NCBI RefSeq assembly: GCF_036014015.1
Contig: NZ_CP107905.1
Span: forward strand, 9,424,001-9,488,000
Direction of reading: 5' to 3'
Origin: Streptomyces sp. NBC_00457
GTDB lineage: Bacteria; Actinomycetota; Actinomycetes; Streptomycetales; Streptomycetaceae
DNA: 64,000 nt
The position numbers and the translations under genes were made by a program. The stretch's first letter is position 1. Every line of letters starts with the position of its first letter. The notes beneath the pieces were generated by a model, which did not search any database, was not told the origin of the DNA, and worked only from the letters and a program-made list of their open reading frames with translations. Shown piece after piece: positions 51,822-60,467 of this stretch.

Positions 51822-53435
51822 ATGGCTGCTGCGGAGAGATCCATGGCATCGCGGCGGGACTTGCTGCGTTCCGTCGGGATGGCGGGCGGCGCCGGAGTGC
51901 TCTACTCGGCGATGGGAGCACTGGGCCTCGCGCCGGTGCCGGACGTACGGGCCGCGGACTACCGGGCGCCGGGCAGGAGCGACTTCGCGCTCAGCGGGCG
52001 GAGCGCGAAGAAGGTCCTGATACTCGGCGGCGGCATCGCCGGCCTGGCCACCGCCTACGAACTCGGCAAGGCCGGCTACGACTGCCGGATCCTGGAGGCC
52101 AAGGACCGGCCGGGCGGCCGCAACTGGACAGTCCGCGGGGGTACTTCGCTGACCGATCTGGACGGGCGCAAGCAGACCGCGTCGTTCTCCAAGGGCCAGT
52201 ACATGAACGCGGGGCCCGCCCGGCTGCCCCAGTCGCACGTCACGCTGGACTACTGCCGTGAACTCGGCGTCCCCGTCGAGGTGTTCACCAACCAGAACGC
52301 CAACGCGTACATCTACCACGAGAACAGCGCCGCCCTCGCCGGACAGCCGATGCGCTGGCGCACCGCGAAGGCCGACGTCTTCGGCTACGTCTCCGAACTC
52401 CTCGCCAAGGCCACCGACCAGGGCGCCCTGGACGCGCAGCTCACCGCCGCCGACAAGGAGCGGCTGATCGCCTTCCTGCAGAACTTCGGCGCCATCAAGG
52501 GGAAGGCGGACGGCTACGCCTACACCGGCAGCGACCGGCGCGGCTACTCCGTCGAGCCGGGGGCCGCGTTCGAGGAGGGCACCGTCCTGGGGGCGGTGCC
52601 CTCACTGTCCGACGTCATCGCGAGCGGTGTCGGGCAGCGCTTCTCCTTCGAGTTCGGCTATGACCAGGCCATGCTCATGTTCCAGCCCGTGGGCGGCATG
52701 GACGCCATCCCGCACGCCCTCGCCGAGGCGATCGGACGGGACCGGATCACGTACGGCGCCGAGGTGCAGGAGGTGAAGAACCTGGCGGACGGCGCGGACG
52801 TCACCTACAAGGACGCGCAGGGCCGTACCCGCACCCGCCACGCCGACTTCGTGGTGGCCGCCGTACCGCCCATGGTCATGGCCCGCATCAAGCACAACCT
52901 CGGCGCGGATGTCACGGCCGCGCTGAAGTACCCGGTCCCGACACCGGTCGGCAAGGTGGGCCTGGAGTACCGCAGCCGCTGGTGGGAGACCGACGAGCAC
53001 ATCTACGGCGGGATCACGCCCACCGACACGGACCTGGCCACCATCTGGTACCCGTCCCACGGCCACTTCGGCCGCCGCGGCACCCTCATCGGCTACTACA
53101 ACTTCGGCGCGAACGCCCTTGCGTACAGCGCCCTGCCGCACAAGGAGCGCGTCGCGCGGGCGGTGAGCCGGGGTGTGAAGATCCACGGCGAGAAGTACCG
53201 CACCGAACTCGACCGTTCGTTCAGCGTGGCCTGGCACCGCACCCCGCACATCGAGGCCGGCTGGGTGGGCTGGCCCTCGCAGAACGGACCCGAGTACCGG
53301 CTGCTCAACCAGCCCGCAGGACACGTGTACTTCGCCGGCGACTGGCTCAGCCACGTCATCGCCTGGCAGCACGGCGCGTTCACCTCGGCCCGCAAGGTCG
53401 TGACCGACATCCACGAGAGGGTGATGGCCGTATGA
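51822..53435 (+). CDS. Tat-exported flavin amine oxidase (L-amino acid oxidase type)
   Basis: A 537-residue FAD enzyme. A Tat signal (ASRRDLLRSVGMAGG) is followed by the dinucleotide-binding motif LILGGGIAGLATAYELGKAG with an acidic end ILEAKDRPGGR. The C-terminal FAD motif is HVYFAGDWLSHVIAWQHGA. These are typical of monoamine/L-amino acid oxidases, which turn amines into imines plus H2O2. GAGGAGGAG precedes ATG 51822. Its stop overlaps the start of a secreted RidA gene, which could hydrolyse the imine product, so the two form a coupled pair. Confidence 0.9.
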   Translation: MAAAERSMASRRDLLRSVGMAGGAGVLYSAMGALGLAPVPDVRAADYRAPGRSDFALSGRSAKKVLILGGGIAGLATAYELGKAGYDCRILEAKDRPGGRNWTVRGGTSLTDLDGRKQTASFSKGQYMNAGPARLPQSHVTLDYCRELGVPVEVFTNQNANAYIYHENSAALAGQPMRWRTAKADVFGYVSELLAKATDQGALDAQLTAADKERLIAFLQNFGAIKGKADGYAYTGSDRRGYSVEPGAAFEEGTVLGAVPSLSDVIASGVGQRFSFEFGYDQAMLMFQPVGGMDAIPHALAEAIGRDRITYGAEVQEVKNLADGADVTYKDAQGRTRTRHADFVVAAVPPMVMARIKHNLGADVTAALKYPVPTPVGKVGLEYRSRWWETDEHIYGGITPTDTDLATIWYPSHGHFGRRGTLIGYYNFGANALAYSALPHKERVARAVSRGVKIHGEKYRTELDRSFSVAWHRTPHIEAGWVGWPSQNGPEYRLLNQPAGHVYFAGDWLSHVIAWQHGAFTSARKVVTDIHERVMAV

Positions 53436-54073
53436 AGCGGCGTACGAAGGCAGTCATCGGTACGGCTCTGACCGCGTCGCTCCTCACGGGCGGCACCGCG
53501 CTCGCCGAGGCCCGGGGCTGGTGGCCCGGCGCGAAGGAGGTGCGCGTCATGCTGCCCGAGGGCCAGTCCAACCCGGCCATCGCGAACGGCGTGGCGATGG
53601 GCGGGGAGGTGGCCGTGTACCAGAGCAGCGGTCTCGGGCCCTCCGCGCTCAACCCCTCGGCGCCGCCAGGCACCCCGGAGTACTACACCGACCCGTCCCT
53701 CACCGAGGGCGCCGAAGGGGTCACGGTCACCGAGGCGCAGGCGCTCGTCGTGCTGCGCAACATCAAGACCAACTTGGCGACCGCGGGGCTCACCCCGGCC
53801 GACGTCATCACGATGAAGGCCTATCTGATGAAGCCGCCCGGCACCGAGACCGCCGATTACGCGGGCTGGAACCGCGCTTACCGGCAGTATTTCGCCAACA
53901 TCGACCTGACAACACATCAGGTGGTGCCGGTGCCCATGGGCACCTCCGCCCCGAAGCCGCCGCTCCTCGCCAACAAGGCCCGCCCGGCGCGCGCCACGAT
54001 GGAGGTGGCCTCCCTCGCCGTCAAGGGCTGGCTGGTGGAGGTCGAGGTCACCGCGGCGTACAAGAAGCGCTGA
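53432..54073 (+). CDS. Secreted RidA-family imine deaminase
   Basis: A 213-residue protein: signal peptide (KAVIGTALTASLLTGGTALA) followed by a RidA/YjgF fold. Compared with the ~130-residue cytosolic enzymes it has ~50 extra residues at the start, mainly the signal. The active-site Arg (ARATMEVASL) and Glu (LVEVEVTAAY) equivalent to those of E. coli RidA are kept, so imine/enamine hydrolysis to keto acid and ammonia is expected. ATG 53432 overlaps the oxidase stop (ATGA), suggesting translational coupling. RidA proteins are usually cytosolic, so an exported one beside an exported oxidase is unusual. Confidence 0.85.
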   Translation: MKRRTKAVIGTALTASLLTGGTALAEARGWWPGAKEVRVMLPEGQSNPAIANGVAMGGEVAVYQSSGLGPSALNPSAPPGTPEYYTDPSLTEGAEGVTVTEAQALVVLRNIKTNLATAGLTPADVITMKAYLMKPPGTETADYAGWNRAYRQYFANIDLTTHQVVPVPMGTSAPKPPLLANKARPARATMEVASLAVKGWLVEVEVTAAYKKR

Positions 54074-54190
54074 GGAGTGAAGATCGGCTGAGATACGTCG
54101 GGGCGGGGTCCGTCAGCGGGCACCGCCCCGTACGTTGCCCTCAGTGGTCTCTCCTGTCCGGCACACCAACTCCGTGCACTGGGAGCTCTC

Positions 54191-57100
54191 TTGGACACCG
54201 AAGACACCTCGGACGCCCCCCGTTCCGGCCCGCTGTCCCGCCGTAGATTCCTTCAAGCCACCGCCACGGCCACCGCGCTCGCCACCGTCACCGCGCCCGC
54301 CGCGACCGCGACATCCGGCGGTACGACGGCCCTCTCCTTCACCGCGGCGACAGGCGGTTCCGCGACCCTCGCCCCCTCCGGGGACCGGCTGATCGCCGAG
54401 GTCCAGAACGTTCTCTGGTCCGTCCCCCGCGCCGGAGGCCCCGCCGTCGCCCTCACCCCGCCCGGCCTCGAACCCACGCGCCCGCAGTACTCGCCCGACG
54501 GCAGCCGTCTCGTCGTGTGCGCCTACCGAGGCGGCGGCTTCCACCTCTGGACGCTGCGCCCCGACGGCACCGGGCTGCGGCAGCTCACCGACGGGCCGTG
54601 GGACGACCGGGGCCCGGCCTGGTCGCCGGACGGCACCCGGATCGCGTTCGCCTCCGAGCGCGGCGGCGACACCGTGAGCGGTGCCCCGTACCGCATCTGG
54701 GTCGTGGACGTGCGCACGGGCGCGCTGACCCGGCTCACCGGCCGCCCCGGCCAGGAGGGCCCCGGACAGGGCGCCCGCTGGGAGGACTTCGACCCGACCT
54801 GGTCGCCGGACGGCGAGCGGGTGCTGTTCGTCCGCGCGGCCGTCACCGAGACGGGCACCCTCCGCGCGGACACCGTCGTGTCGGTGGCCGCCGACGGCTC
54901 GGGCCCGGTCACCACCGAGCACACCGACGACTCCGGCGCCCAGCTGATGACCCCCGCCGTCTCGCCCACCGGGCGCTTGGTCCACCTGCGCACCACGGCA
55001 GCACCCGCGGCCTCCTGCACCCTGGTCGTCGACGGCGAACCGGTCGCCCTCGCGGGCGACGTCCTTCCGGCGCCGCCCCGCTGGACGGACGGCGAGCGCC
55101 TGCTGCTGAACATCGACGGCCACTTCCGCCTGGTCGACCCTGAAACCCCGGGCGACGGCGAGGAGATCCCGTTCACGGCCACGCTGCCCGTGGACCGGCC
55201 CCGCTACCGCGGAAAGTCGTACGACTTCGAGGGCGCCGGCACCCGTCCTGTCCGCGCCCTGCACCTGCCCGCCCTGTCCCCGGACGGCCGCTCCGTCGCC
55301 TTCGCCGCGCTGAACGCGCTGTGGACCGTCGAAACCAAGGGCGGCCGCGCACCGCGCAAGGTCCTCCAAGTCCCCGCCACCCGCTATGTGCTGGCGCCGA
55401 CCTGGACGCCCGACGGCAGGGCGCTGGTGTACTCCGACGACCGGGACGGCCTGCTCGCCGTACGGCGCCACGACCTCGGCTCCGGCGAGGAGACCGTGCT
55501 CGCCGAGGGCGGCCGGGTCTTCCCGGCGCTCTCGCCGGACGGGACGCGGCTCGCCTGCCTGGACATGTCCGGCAACCTGGTGGTGCGCGACCTGCCCGAC
55601 GGCGCCGAACGGGTCCTCGCCGCGCCCCTCGGAGCTGGGGGACTGCCCGGCCGCCCCAGCTGGTCGCCCGACGGCCGATACGTGGCGCTGTGCGACCGCA
55701 ACCGGCTGAACCAGCGCTTCCGTGAGGGCTACAACCTCATCCGGGTCGTCGACACGACCACCGGGACCGCCGTCCTGCACGCCCTCGCGCCGCACACCTC
55801 GCTCGCGGACCGCTACGACTCCGGGCCCGTTTGGTCCCCGGACGGCCGCTGGATGGCCGTGGTCGCCGAGTCGGCGCTGTGGCTGCTGCCGGTCCGGCCC
55901 GACGGCACCCCGGACGGCGAGCCGCGCCAACTCACCACCGAGCCCGCCGACCACCCTTCCTGGTCCGCCGACGCGCGCACCCTCCTGTACCTGTCCGCGG
56001 GCACCCTGCGCCTGATCGACATCGGCACCGGCAAGTCCCGTACCGTGCGCGTCCCGCTGGACTACCGCAGACCGCGCCCTGCCGACACGGTCGTGCACGC
56101 GGGCCGCCTCTGGGACGGGACCGGGTCCGACGTGCGCGAGGACATCGACGTCGTGATCCGCGACGGCCGTATCGCGGAGGTCTCACCCCACCGCGGCGGC
56201 CGCCCCGCCGTACGCCGCATCGACGCGAGCGACCGCACGGTGATCCCAGGTCTGTGGGACGCGCACACCCACCCCTGGCAGTCGACGTACGGGGGCCGCC
56301 AGACCGCCCTCCAAGTCGCCTACGGCGTCACGACGGCCGTCTCGCTGGGCGGTTTCGCCTACGAGCAGGCCCGCGTCCGGGAGGCGGTCGCCGCCGGTGC
56401 CCTCGCCGGACCCCGGCTGCTGGCCACCGGTGAACTCCTGGACGGGCCGCGCGTCGCCTACAGCATGGGCCGGGCCCACCGCACTCCCGAGGGCCTGCGC
56501 CGTTCACTGGCACGCGGGGCCGCGCTGGACTGGGACTTCGTGAAGACGTACGTACGAGCCCCGGGGTGGGTGATGAAGGAGGCCGCCGACTTCGGGCACG
56601 ACCGGCTCGGGGTGCGCAGCGGCAGCCATCTGTGCACCCCCGGTGTGCAGTTGGGCCAGGACCTGACGACCCATCTGCAGGCCACGCAGCGGCTGGAGTT
56701 CGGGCATGCGACATCCGCCTCGGGGCGTGCGTACCAGGACGTCGTGGAGATCTACACCCGCGCAGGCTTCCACCTCGTGGCCACGCCGTTCACGGCCGCG
56801 CCCCTGCTCGGCGCCGACCCCGCGCTCGCGGACGACCCGCGCGTCACCGCGATGATGCCGCCGTGGGACACCGCGCTGGTACGGCAGCAGGCGGGGCTCC
56901 CGCCCACCGACGCCCAACTGGCAACGCTGTCCAGGGAGATGGACGTCTACCGGCGCATCCTGGCGGGTGGTGGACTGATCGCGCTGGGTACGGACCAGCC
57001 GCTCGTCCCGGTGGGGCTGCATCTGCACCTGGCCCTGCGCGCACTGCACCGCTCCGGCCTGTCACCGGCCGACGCGCTGCGTACCGCAACCCTGCTGCCC

Positions 57101-57373
57101 GCACGGGTCTTCGGCGCCGACGACGATCTGGGCACGGTGGAGGAGGGCAAGCTCGCCGACCTCACGCTCGTCGACGGCGACCCGTTCACCGACTTCGCCA
57201 CCCTGATCCGCACGGTCGCGGTCCTGCGCGGCGGCATCCTCTTCGAACAGGCGGACCTGGTCGACGCCTTCGGCTCCGCGCAGCCCTACCGGGCGTCCAC
57301 TGCCCAGGACTGGCTGGAGGTCAGCCGTCAGATGCGGCGCGAAGGGTGCTGCGACCCTGAGAGCGGGGCCTGA
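54191..57373 (+). CDS. Tat-exported beta-propeller amidohydrolase
   Basis: A 1060-residue protein. A Tat signal (SRRRFLQATATATA) precedes a long TolB/WD40-like propeller (about 45-600) with repeated SPDGSR/SPDGTR/SPDGRY motifs. The C-terminal part (about 640-1060) is an amidohydrolase with the metal HxH in WDAHTHPW (about 692-694), the carboxyl end ALGTDQPLVPVGLHLH and the typical TVEEGKLADLTLVDGDP. This domain order is known in secreted peptidase or imidazolonepropionase-like proteins, but no substrate can be named. The start is TTG 54191 behind GGGAG; no ATG or GTG gives the Tat region. Confidence 0.85.
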   Translation: MDTEDTSDAPRSGPLSRRRFLQATATATALATVTAPAATATSGGTTALSFTAATGGSATLAPSGDRLIAEVQNVLWSVPRAGGPAVALTPPGLEPTRPQYSPDGSRLVVCAYRGGGFHLWTLRPDGTGLRQLTDGPWDDRGPAWSPDGTRIAFASERGGDTVSGAPYRIWVVDVRTGALTRLTGRPGQEGPGQGARWEDFDPTWSPDGERVLFVRAAVTETGTLRADTVVSVAADGSGPVTTEHTDDSGAQLMTPAVSPTGRLVHLRTTAAPAASCTLVVDGEPVALAGDVLPAPPRWTDGERLLLNIDGHFRLVDPETPGDGEEIPFTATLPVDRPRYRGKSYDFEGAGTRPVRALHLPALSPDGRSVAFAALNALWTVETKGGRAPRKVLQVPATRYVLAPTWTPDGRALVYSDDRDGLLAVRRHDLGSGEETVLAEGGRVFPALSPDGTRLACLDMSGNLVVRDLPDGAERVLAAPLGAGGLPGRPSWSPDGRYVALCDRNRLNQRFREGYNLIRVVDTTTGTAVLHALAPHTSLADRYDSGPVWSPDGRWMAVVAESALWLLPVRPDGTPDGEPRQLTTEPADHPSWSADARTLLYLSAGTLRLIDIGTGKSRTVRVPLDYRRPRPADTVVHAGRLWDGTGSDVREDIDVVIRDGRIAEVSPHRGGRPAVRRIDASDRTVIPGLWDAHTHPWQSTYGGRQTALQVAYGVTTAVSLGGFAYEQARVREAVAAGALAGPRLLATGELLDGPRVAYSMGRAHRTPEGLRRSLARGAALDWDFVKTYVRAPGWVMKEAADFGHDRLGVRSGSHLCTPGVQLGQDLTTHLQATQRLEFGHATSASGRAYQDVVEIYTRAGFHLVATPFTAAPLLGADPALADDPRVTAMMPPWDTALVRQQAGLPPTDAQLATLSREMDVYRRILAGGGLIALGTDQPLVPVGLHLHLALRALHRSGLSPADALRTATLLPARVFGADDDLGTVEEGKLADLTLVDGDPFTDFATLIRTVAVLRGGILFEQADLVDAFGSAQPYRASTAQDWLEVSRQMRREGCCDPESGA

Positions 57374-58093
57374 TCACCCGCTGACGGAGCGGGTCAGCAG
57401 TTCGGTGACGTGCCGGCGGACCGTCTCCCACGCGGTGGGGTCGAGTGTGCCGAGGTCGGTGCGGTGCAGGGCGTCGAGCACGTCCGCGCTGTCTTCGGCA
57501 CACGGGACGCTGCCGCTGAGGACCTCGTAGCCGTCGCGGACGGCGACGCGCAGTCGGGTGCCGTCGTCGTCGGCGTGCAGGGCGGAGGCGACGACGAAGG
57601 GCGGCGGTCCGCCCGCTTCGGCCTCCAGTTTGCGGTAGCCGCTGATGACCGGTGCACTCCAGCGCAGGCCGACCAGCAGTTGGTGTTTGGCCAGCACGTC
57701 CGAGAGGTCGGTCTCGAAGAGCCCCTCCGGTTCCAGCACCACCGCGCGGGCGTCCAGCACGACGGCCGCGGGCAGCAGACAGCGCAGCGTGCTGCCGACC
57801 AGGTTGCCGCCGACCGTGGCCGCCCGGCGCACCGCTCCCGTTCCGACACCGGCCGCCGCCCGGTGCAGCACCTCCGGCACCCGGTCGTCGATCTGATGCA
57901 GCACGACGGCCGCACCCAGCTCCTCGGCCCCGATCGTGTTGGCCTCCGGCAGGTCGCGCAGCGACACGGCCAGTTCGGGGAAGCCGTCCCGCTGCCAGGC
58001 GGCCCACACCAGAGTCGCCCCGCCGATCGGCACCGCCCCGTCGGCCAGGCACTCCTGCACTTCGGGTATGGACGTGGGCAGACGCAACTGCAC
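57374..58093 (-). CDS. FAD-binding subunit of a molybdenum hydroxylase (CoxM/XdhB-like)
   Basis: A 239-residue FAD subunit of the xanthine dehydrogenase superfamily with the flavin motif TVGGNLVGST and an N-terminal AVPIGGATLVWAAW. It is slightly shorter than usual (~280). No molybdenum or iron-sulfur gene adjoins it. The nearest, IorA/B-like genes at 47-50 kb, belong to an enzyme type that lacks FAD, so partnership is unclear. GTG 58093 is the start. It is convergent with the amidohydrolase without a gap. Confidence 0.75.
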   Translation of the reverse strand: MQLRLPTSIPEVQECLADGAVPIGGATLVWAAWQRDGFPELAVSLRDLPEANTIGAEELGAAVVLHQIDDRVPEVLHRAAAGVGTGAVRRAATVGGNLVGSTLRCLLPAAVVLDARAVVLEPEGLFETDLSDVLAKHQLLVGLRWSAPVISGYRKLEAEAGGPPPFVVASALHADDDGTRLRVAVRDGYEVLSGSVPCAEDSADVLDALHRTDLGTLDPTAWETVRRHVTELLTRSVSG

Positions 58094-58216
58094 GGCAACC
58101 GACCTGCTTTCCCGGAAAGTTGGCGGCGGTGGAGGCGCCAGGACACCTCAGCCACATGATCACTTCTATGGCGCATTCTTACCCACATACGCGGGGCGCA
58201 TACAGGGCTCAAGGCG

Positions 58217-59122
58217 TCAGCGCGTGCGCCCCCCAGGGTTGAGCAACTGGCCACGCAGGGCGTCGAGCTGGTGGGCGTGCTCGACGGCTGACGTCTCGTC
58301 GAGCGTGGTGAGGGCGAGCAGGAGGACGTCCGCGACGACGAGGCCGGTCAGCGCTTCATTGGTGCTTCCGGTCGGGGTGTAGGGGGCGAGGAGGACCGAG
58401 TCGACGCGGTCCCCGAAAGCCTCGCTCAGTTCGTCGGTGACGAAGACGACCCGGGCGCCGACGGCGCGGGCCCGTTCGACGAGCACGGTGAGTTCCGACA
58501 GCGGCCGTCCCGGCTGGAAGATCACGACGGCGTCGCCCTGGCCGAGAGCGAGCAGCGCGTCGGCGAGGGCGAAGCCGGTGTCTCCGACGAAGCGGGCCCG
58601 GCGGCCGATGCGGCCGAGGGAGCGGGACAGGTGGCGTGCCGCCAGTTCGCAGGCGGCCACTCCGTAGCAGAGCACCTCGCGGGCCTCGGCCAGGACCGTG
58701 ACCGCTCGCTCCAGGGCCTTGGTGTCGGCGAGTCGGCGGCACTGGTCGACGCGTTCCTGCGTCTCGTCGAAGACGTCGTTCCAGATCTTGTCGAGGTCCT
58801 TGCCGACATGGGCGATGCGCTGGGCGAGCCGGACGTCGGGGGCCTGGGCGGCGGTGAAGTCGGCGGCCAACTCCCGCTTGAGCGCGGGCAGTCCGGCGTA
58901 TCCCAGGCGTTGGAGGGCGCGTACGACGGTGGCGTTGCTGGTGCCGCTCGCGGTGCCCAGCTCCTGGGTGCTGGCGAACATCACCTGTTCCACCGGGGCG
59001 CTCACCAGATACTGCGCGACCGTCCGCTCGGAGGCGGACAGCTCGTCCCACAGCTCCCGGACGGTGGCCCGCAGCCGGGTCAGGCCTCCCGGGGCCGCAC
59101 TGCCTGCCTGTGAAATTTCCAT
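58217..59122 (-). CDS. RpiR-family transcriptional regulator
   Basis: A 301-residue regulator: N-terminal RpiR helix-turn-helix (LSASERTVAQYLVSAP, FASTQELGTASGTSNATVV) and a C-terminal SIS sugar-phosphate-binding domain (LCYGVAACELAARHLSRSL, GDAVVIFQPG). ATG 59122 was chosen over upstream ATGs at 59146 and 59188, which lie in the promoter. It is divergent from the C45/peptide transporter operon with an inverted repeat between, so it probably represses that operon. Its ligand may be a sugar- or peptide-derived metabolite. Confidence 0.88.
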   Translation of the reverse strand: MEISQAGSAAPGGLTRLRATVRELWDELSASERTVAQYLVSAPVEQVMFASTQELGTASGTSNATVVRALQRLGYAGLPALKRELAADFTAAQAPDVRLAQRIAHVGKDLDKIWNDVFDETQERVDQCRRLADTKALERAVTVLAEAREVLCYGVAACELAARHLSRSLGRIGRRARFVGDTGFALADALLALGQGDAVVIFQPGRPLSELTVLVERARAVGARVVFVTDELSEAFGDRVDSVLLAPYTPTGSTNEALTGLVVADVLLLALTTLDETSAVEHAHQLDALRGQLLNPGGRTR

Positions 59123-59167
59123 TACGACTCTTGACTCCCGTGGCATCGTCGTTACGCTCTGAACAAC

Positions 59168-59197
59168 TCGTTCCAGGAACATGAACACCTGGAACGA
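59168..59197. promoter_or_regulatory. RpiR-type inverted repeat between divergent genes
   Basis: TCGTTCCAGG (59168-59177), 10-bp spacer, CCTGGAACGA (59188-59197): a perfect 10-bp inverted repeat. A smaller palindrome GTTCC-A-GGAAC (59170-59180) overlaps its left arm. It lies 37 bp before the C45 gene and 46 bp before rpiR and is the likely operator. Confidence 0.7.
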
Positions 59198-59233
59198 ATG
59201 TTACGGCACGTCGGTCCTTCTAGGAGCCTCTCA

Positions 59234-60391
59234 ATGAAACGCAGCCTTCCGGTCGTTGACATCTCCGGGACCCCGTCCCAGAGGGGTCGGCAGTACGGAG
59301 AGGCCGTGGCCCCCCAGCTGGGCGCCGCCCTCGGTTACTACGCGGAGGCCTTCGGGGTGTCCTCGGGCCTGACCTGGCCGCAGGTCACCGCGCGTGCCGC
59401 CCGCTGGCTGGAGCCCGTCCGTGACTACGCGCCCCACCTGCTGGAGGAGATGCAGGGCATCGCCGACGGCGCCGGCGTCGACCTGCTCGACGTGCTCGCG
59501 CTGAACGCACGCGGCGAGGTCATCTACGACGACTCCTTCGCGCGGATGCGGGAAGGGCGTACGACCGTACCCGCGGAGGAGCCCGCCGAGGGCTGCACCT
59601 CGTTCGCCGCGTACGGCCCGGCGAGCGGCGACGGCCATGTGTGGGCGGGCCAGAACTGGGACTGGCGGGCCGGAGTCGGCGACACCGTCGTCATGCTCCG
59701 GATCGTCCAGCCGCCGAAGCCCACCGTGATCATGCAGGTGGAGGCCGGGCAGATCGGCCGCCAGGGCGCCAACTCCGCGGGCATCGCCCTCAACGCCAAC
59801 GGCCTCGGCGGACGCTTCGACGACGCCGTGGGCCTGCCGCAGACCGTGATCCGGCGCAGCGTCCTGGACCAGTCGAGCATCACGGACGCACTGGAGGTGC
59901 TCTGCCGGACCCGTGCGCACATCGCCAGCAACGCCCTGCTGACCTGCCGTGAAGGCTTCGCCGTCGACATCGAGACCACCCCGGCAGGGCACGGCTGGAT
60001 GTACCCGGCCGACGGACTGCTCGTGCACGGCAACCACTACCAGGCCGGCGTCCCCGCCGCCCTCGCCGCGGACTACCGGCCGATCTCCCCCGACTCGCTC
60101 GTCCGCGTCCCCCGCGCCGAGGACGGTCTGCGTCTGCTGCGCGAGGCCACCGGCCCGGACGAGTCCCGCAAGCTGATCAAGCAGGCGATGTCGGACCACC
60201 TCGGCTTCCCCGAGTCCCTCTGCACCCACGCCGATCCCCGCACGCCCGAGATCAAGCACTGGACCACGCTCGTGTCCTCCTGTGTGGACCTCACCGCGGG
60301 CGACTACCACGTCACGGCCGGCACCCCCTGCGACCGCGAGTACCAGCACCTGCCCTGGAACCTCTACGACGGCCCCCACGCCCCGAACTGA
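59234..60391 (+). CDS. C45-type Ntn hydrolase (isopenicillin N acyltransferase-like)
   Basis: A 385-residue protein of the acyl-CoA:6-aminopenicillanic acid acyltransferase/C45 peptidase group. These proenzymes cleave themselves before a catalytic cysteine; EGCTSFAAYG places it at Cys 121. NWDWRAGVGD and SAGIALNANGLG are also typical. The reaction is probably amide hydrolysis or acyl transfer on an N-acyl amino acid or small peptide. No signal peptide is present, so it would act on material brought in by the ABC transporter encoded next. AGGAG precedes ATG 59234. Confidence 0.85.
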   Translation: MKRSLPVVDISGTPSQRGRQYGEAVAPQLGAALGYYAEAFGVSSGLTWPQVTARAARWLEPVRDYAPHLLEEMQGIADGAGVDLLDVLALNARGEVIYDDSFARMREGRTTVPAEEPAEGCTSFAAYGPASGDGHVWAGQNWDWRAGVGDTVVMLRIVQPPKPTVIMQVEAGQIGRQGANSAGIALNANGLGGRFDDAVGLPQTVIRRSVLDQSSITDALEVLCRTRAHIASNALLTCREGFAVDIETTPAGHGWMYPADGLLVHGNHYQAGVPAALAADYRPISPDSLVRVPRAEDGLRLLREATGPDESRKLIKQAMSDHLGFPESLCTHADPRTPEIKHWTTLVSSCVDLTAGDYHVTAGTPCDREYQHLPWNLYDGPHAPN

Positions 60392-60467
60392 TCCGGTCTC
60401 CCGGCACCCCGCACATGCCGAAGCTCCCCGCCCTCCTCCCAGCCCCACTCCGCCCAGGAGCCCCGCC

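Noticed and set aside
58094..58216. Small gene between the FAD subunit and rpiR
   Set aside because: No frame with a ribosome binding site; the region reads as an upstream promoter area of the minus-strand FAD gene.
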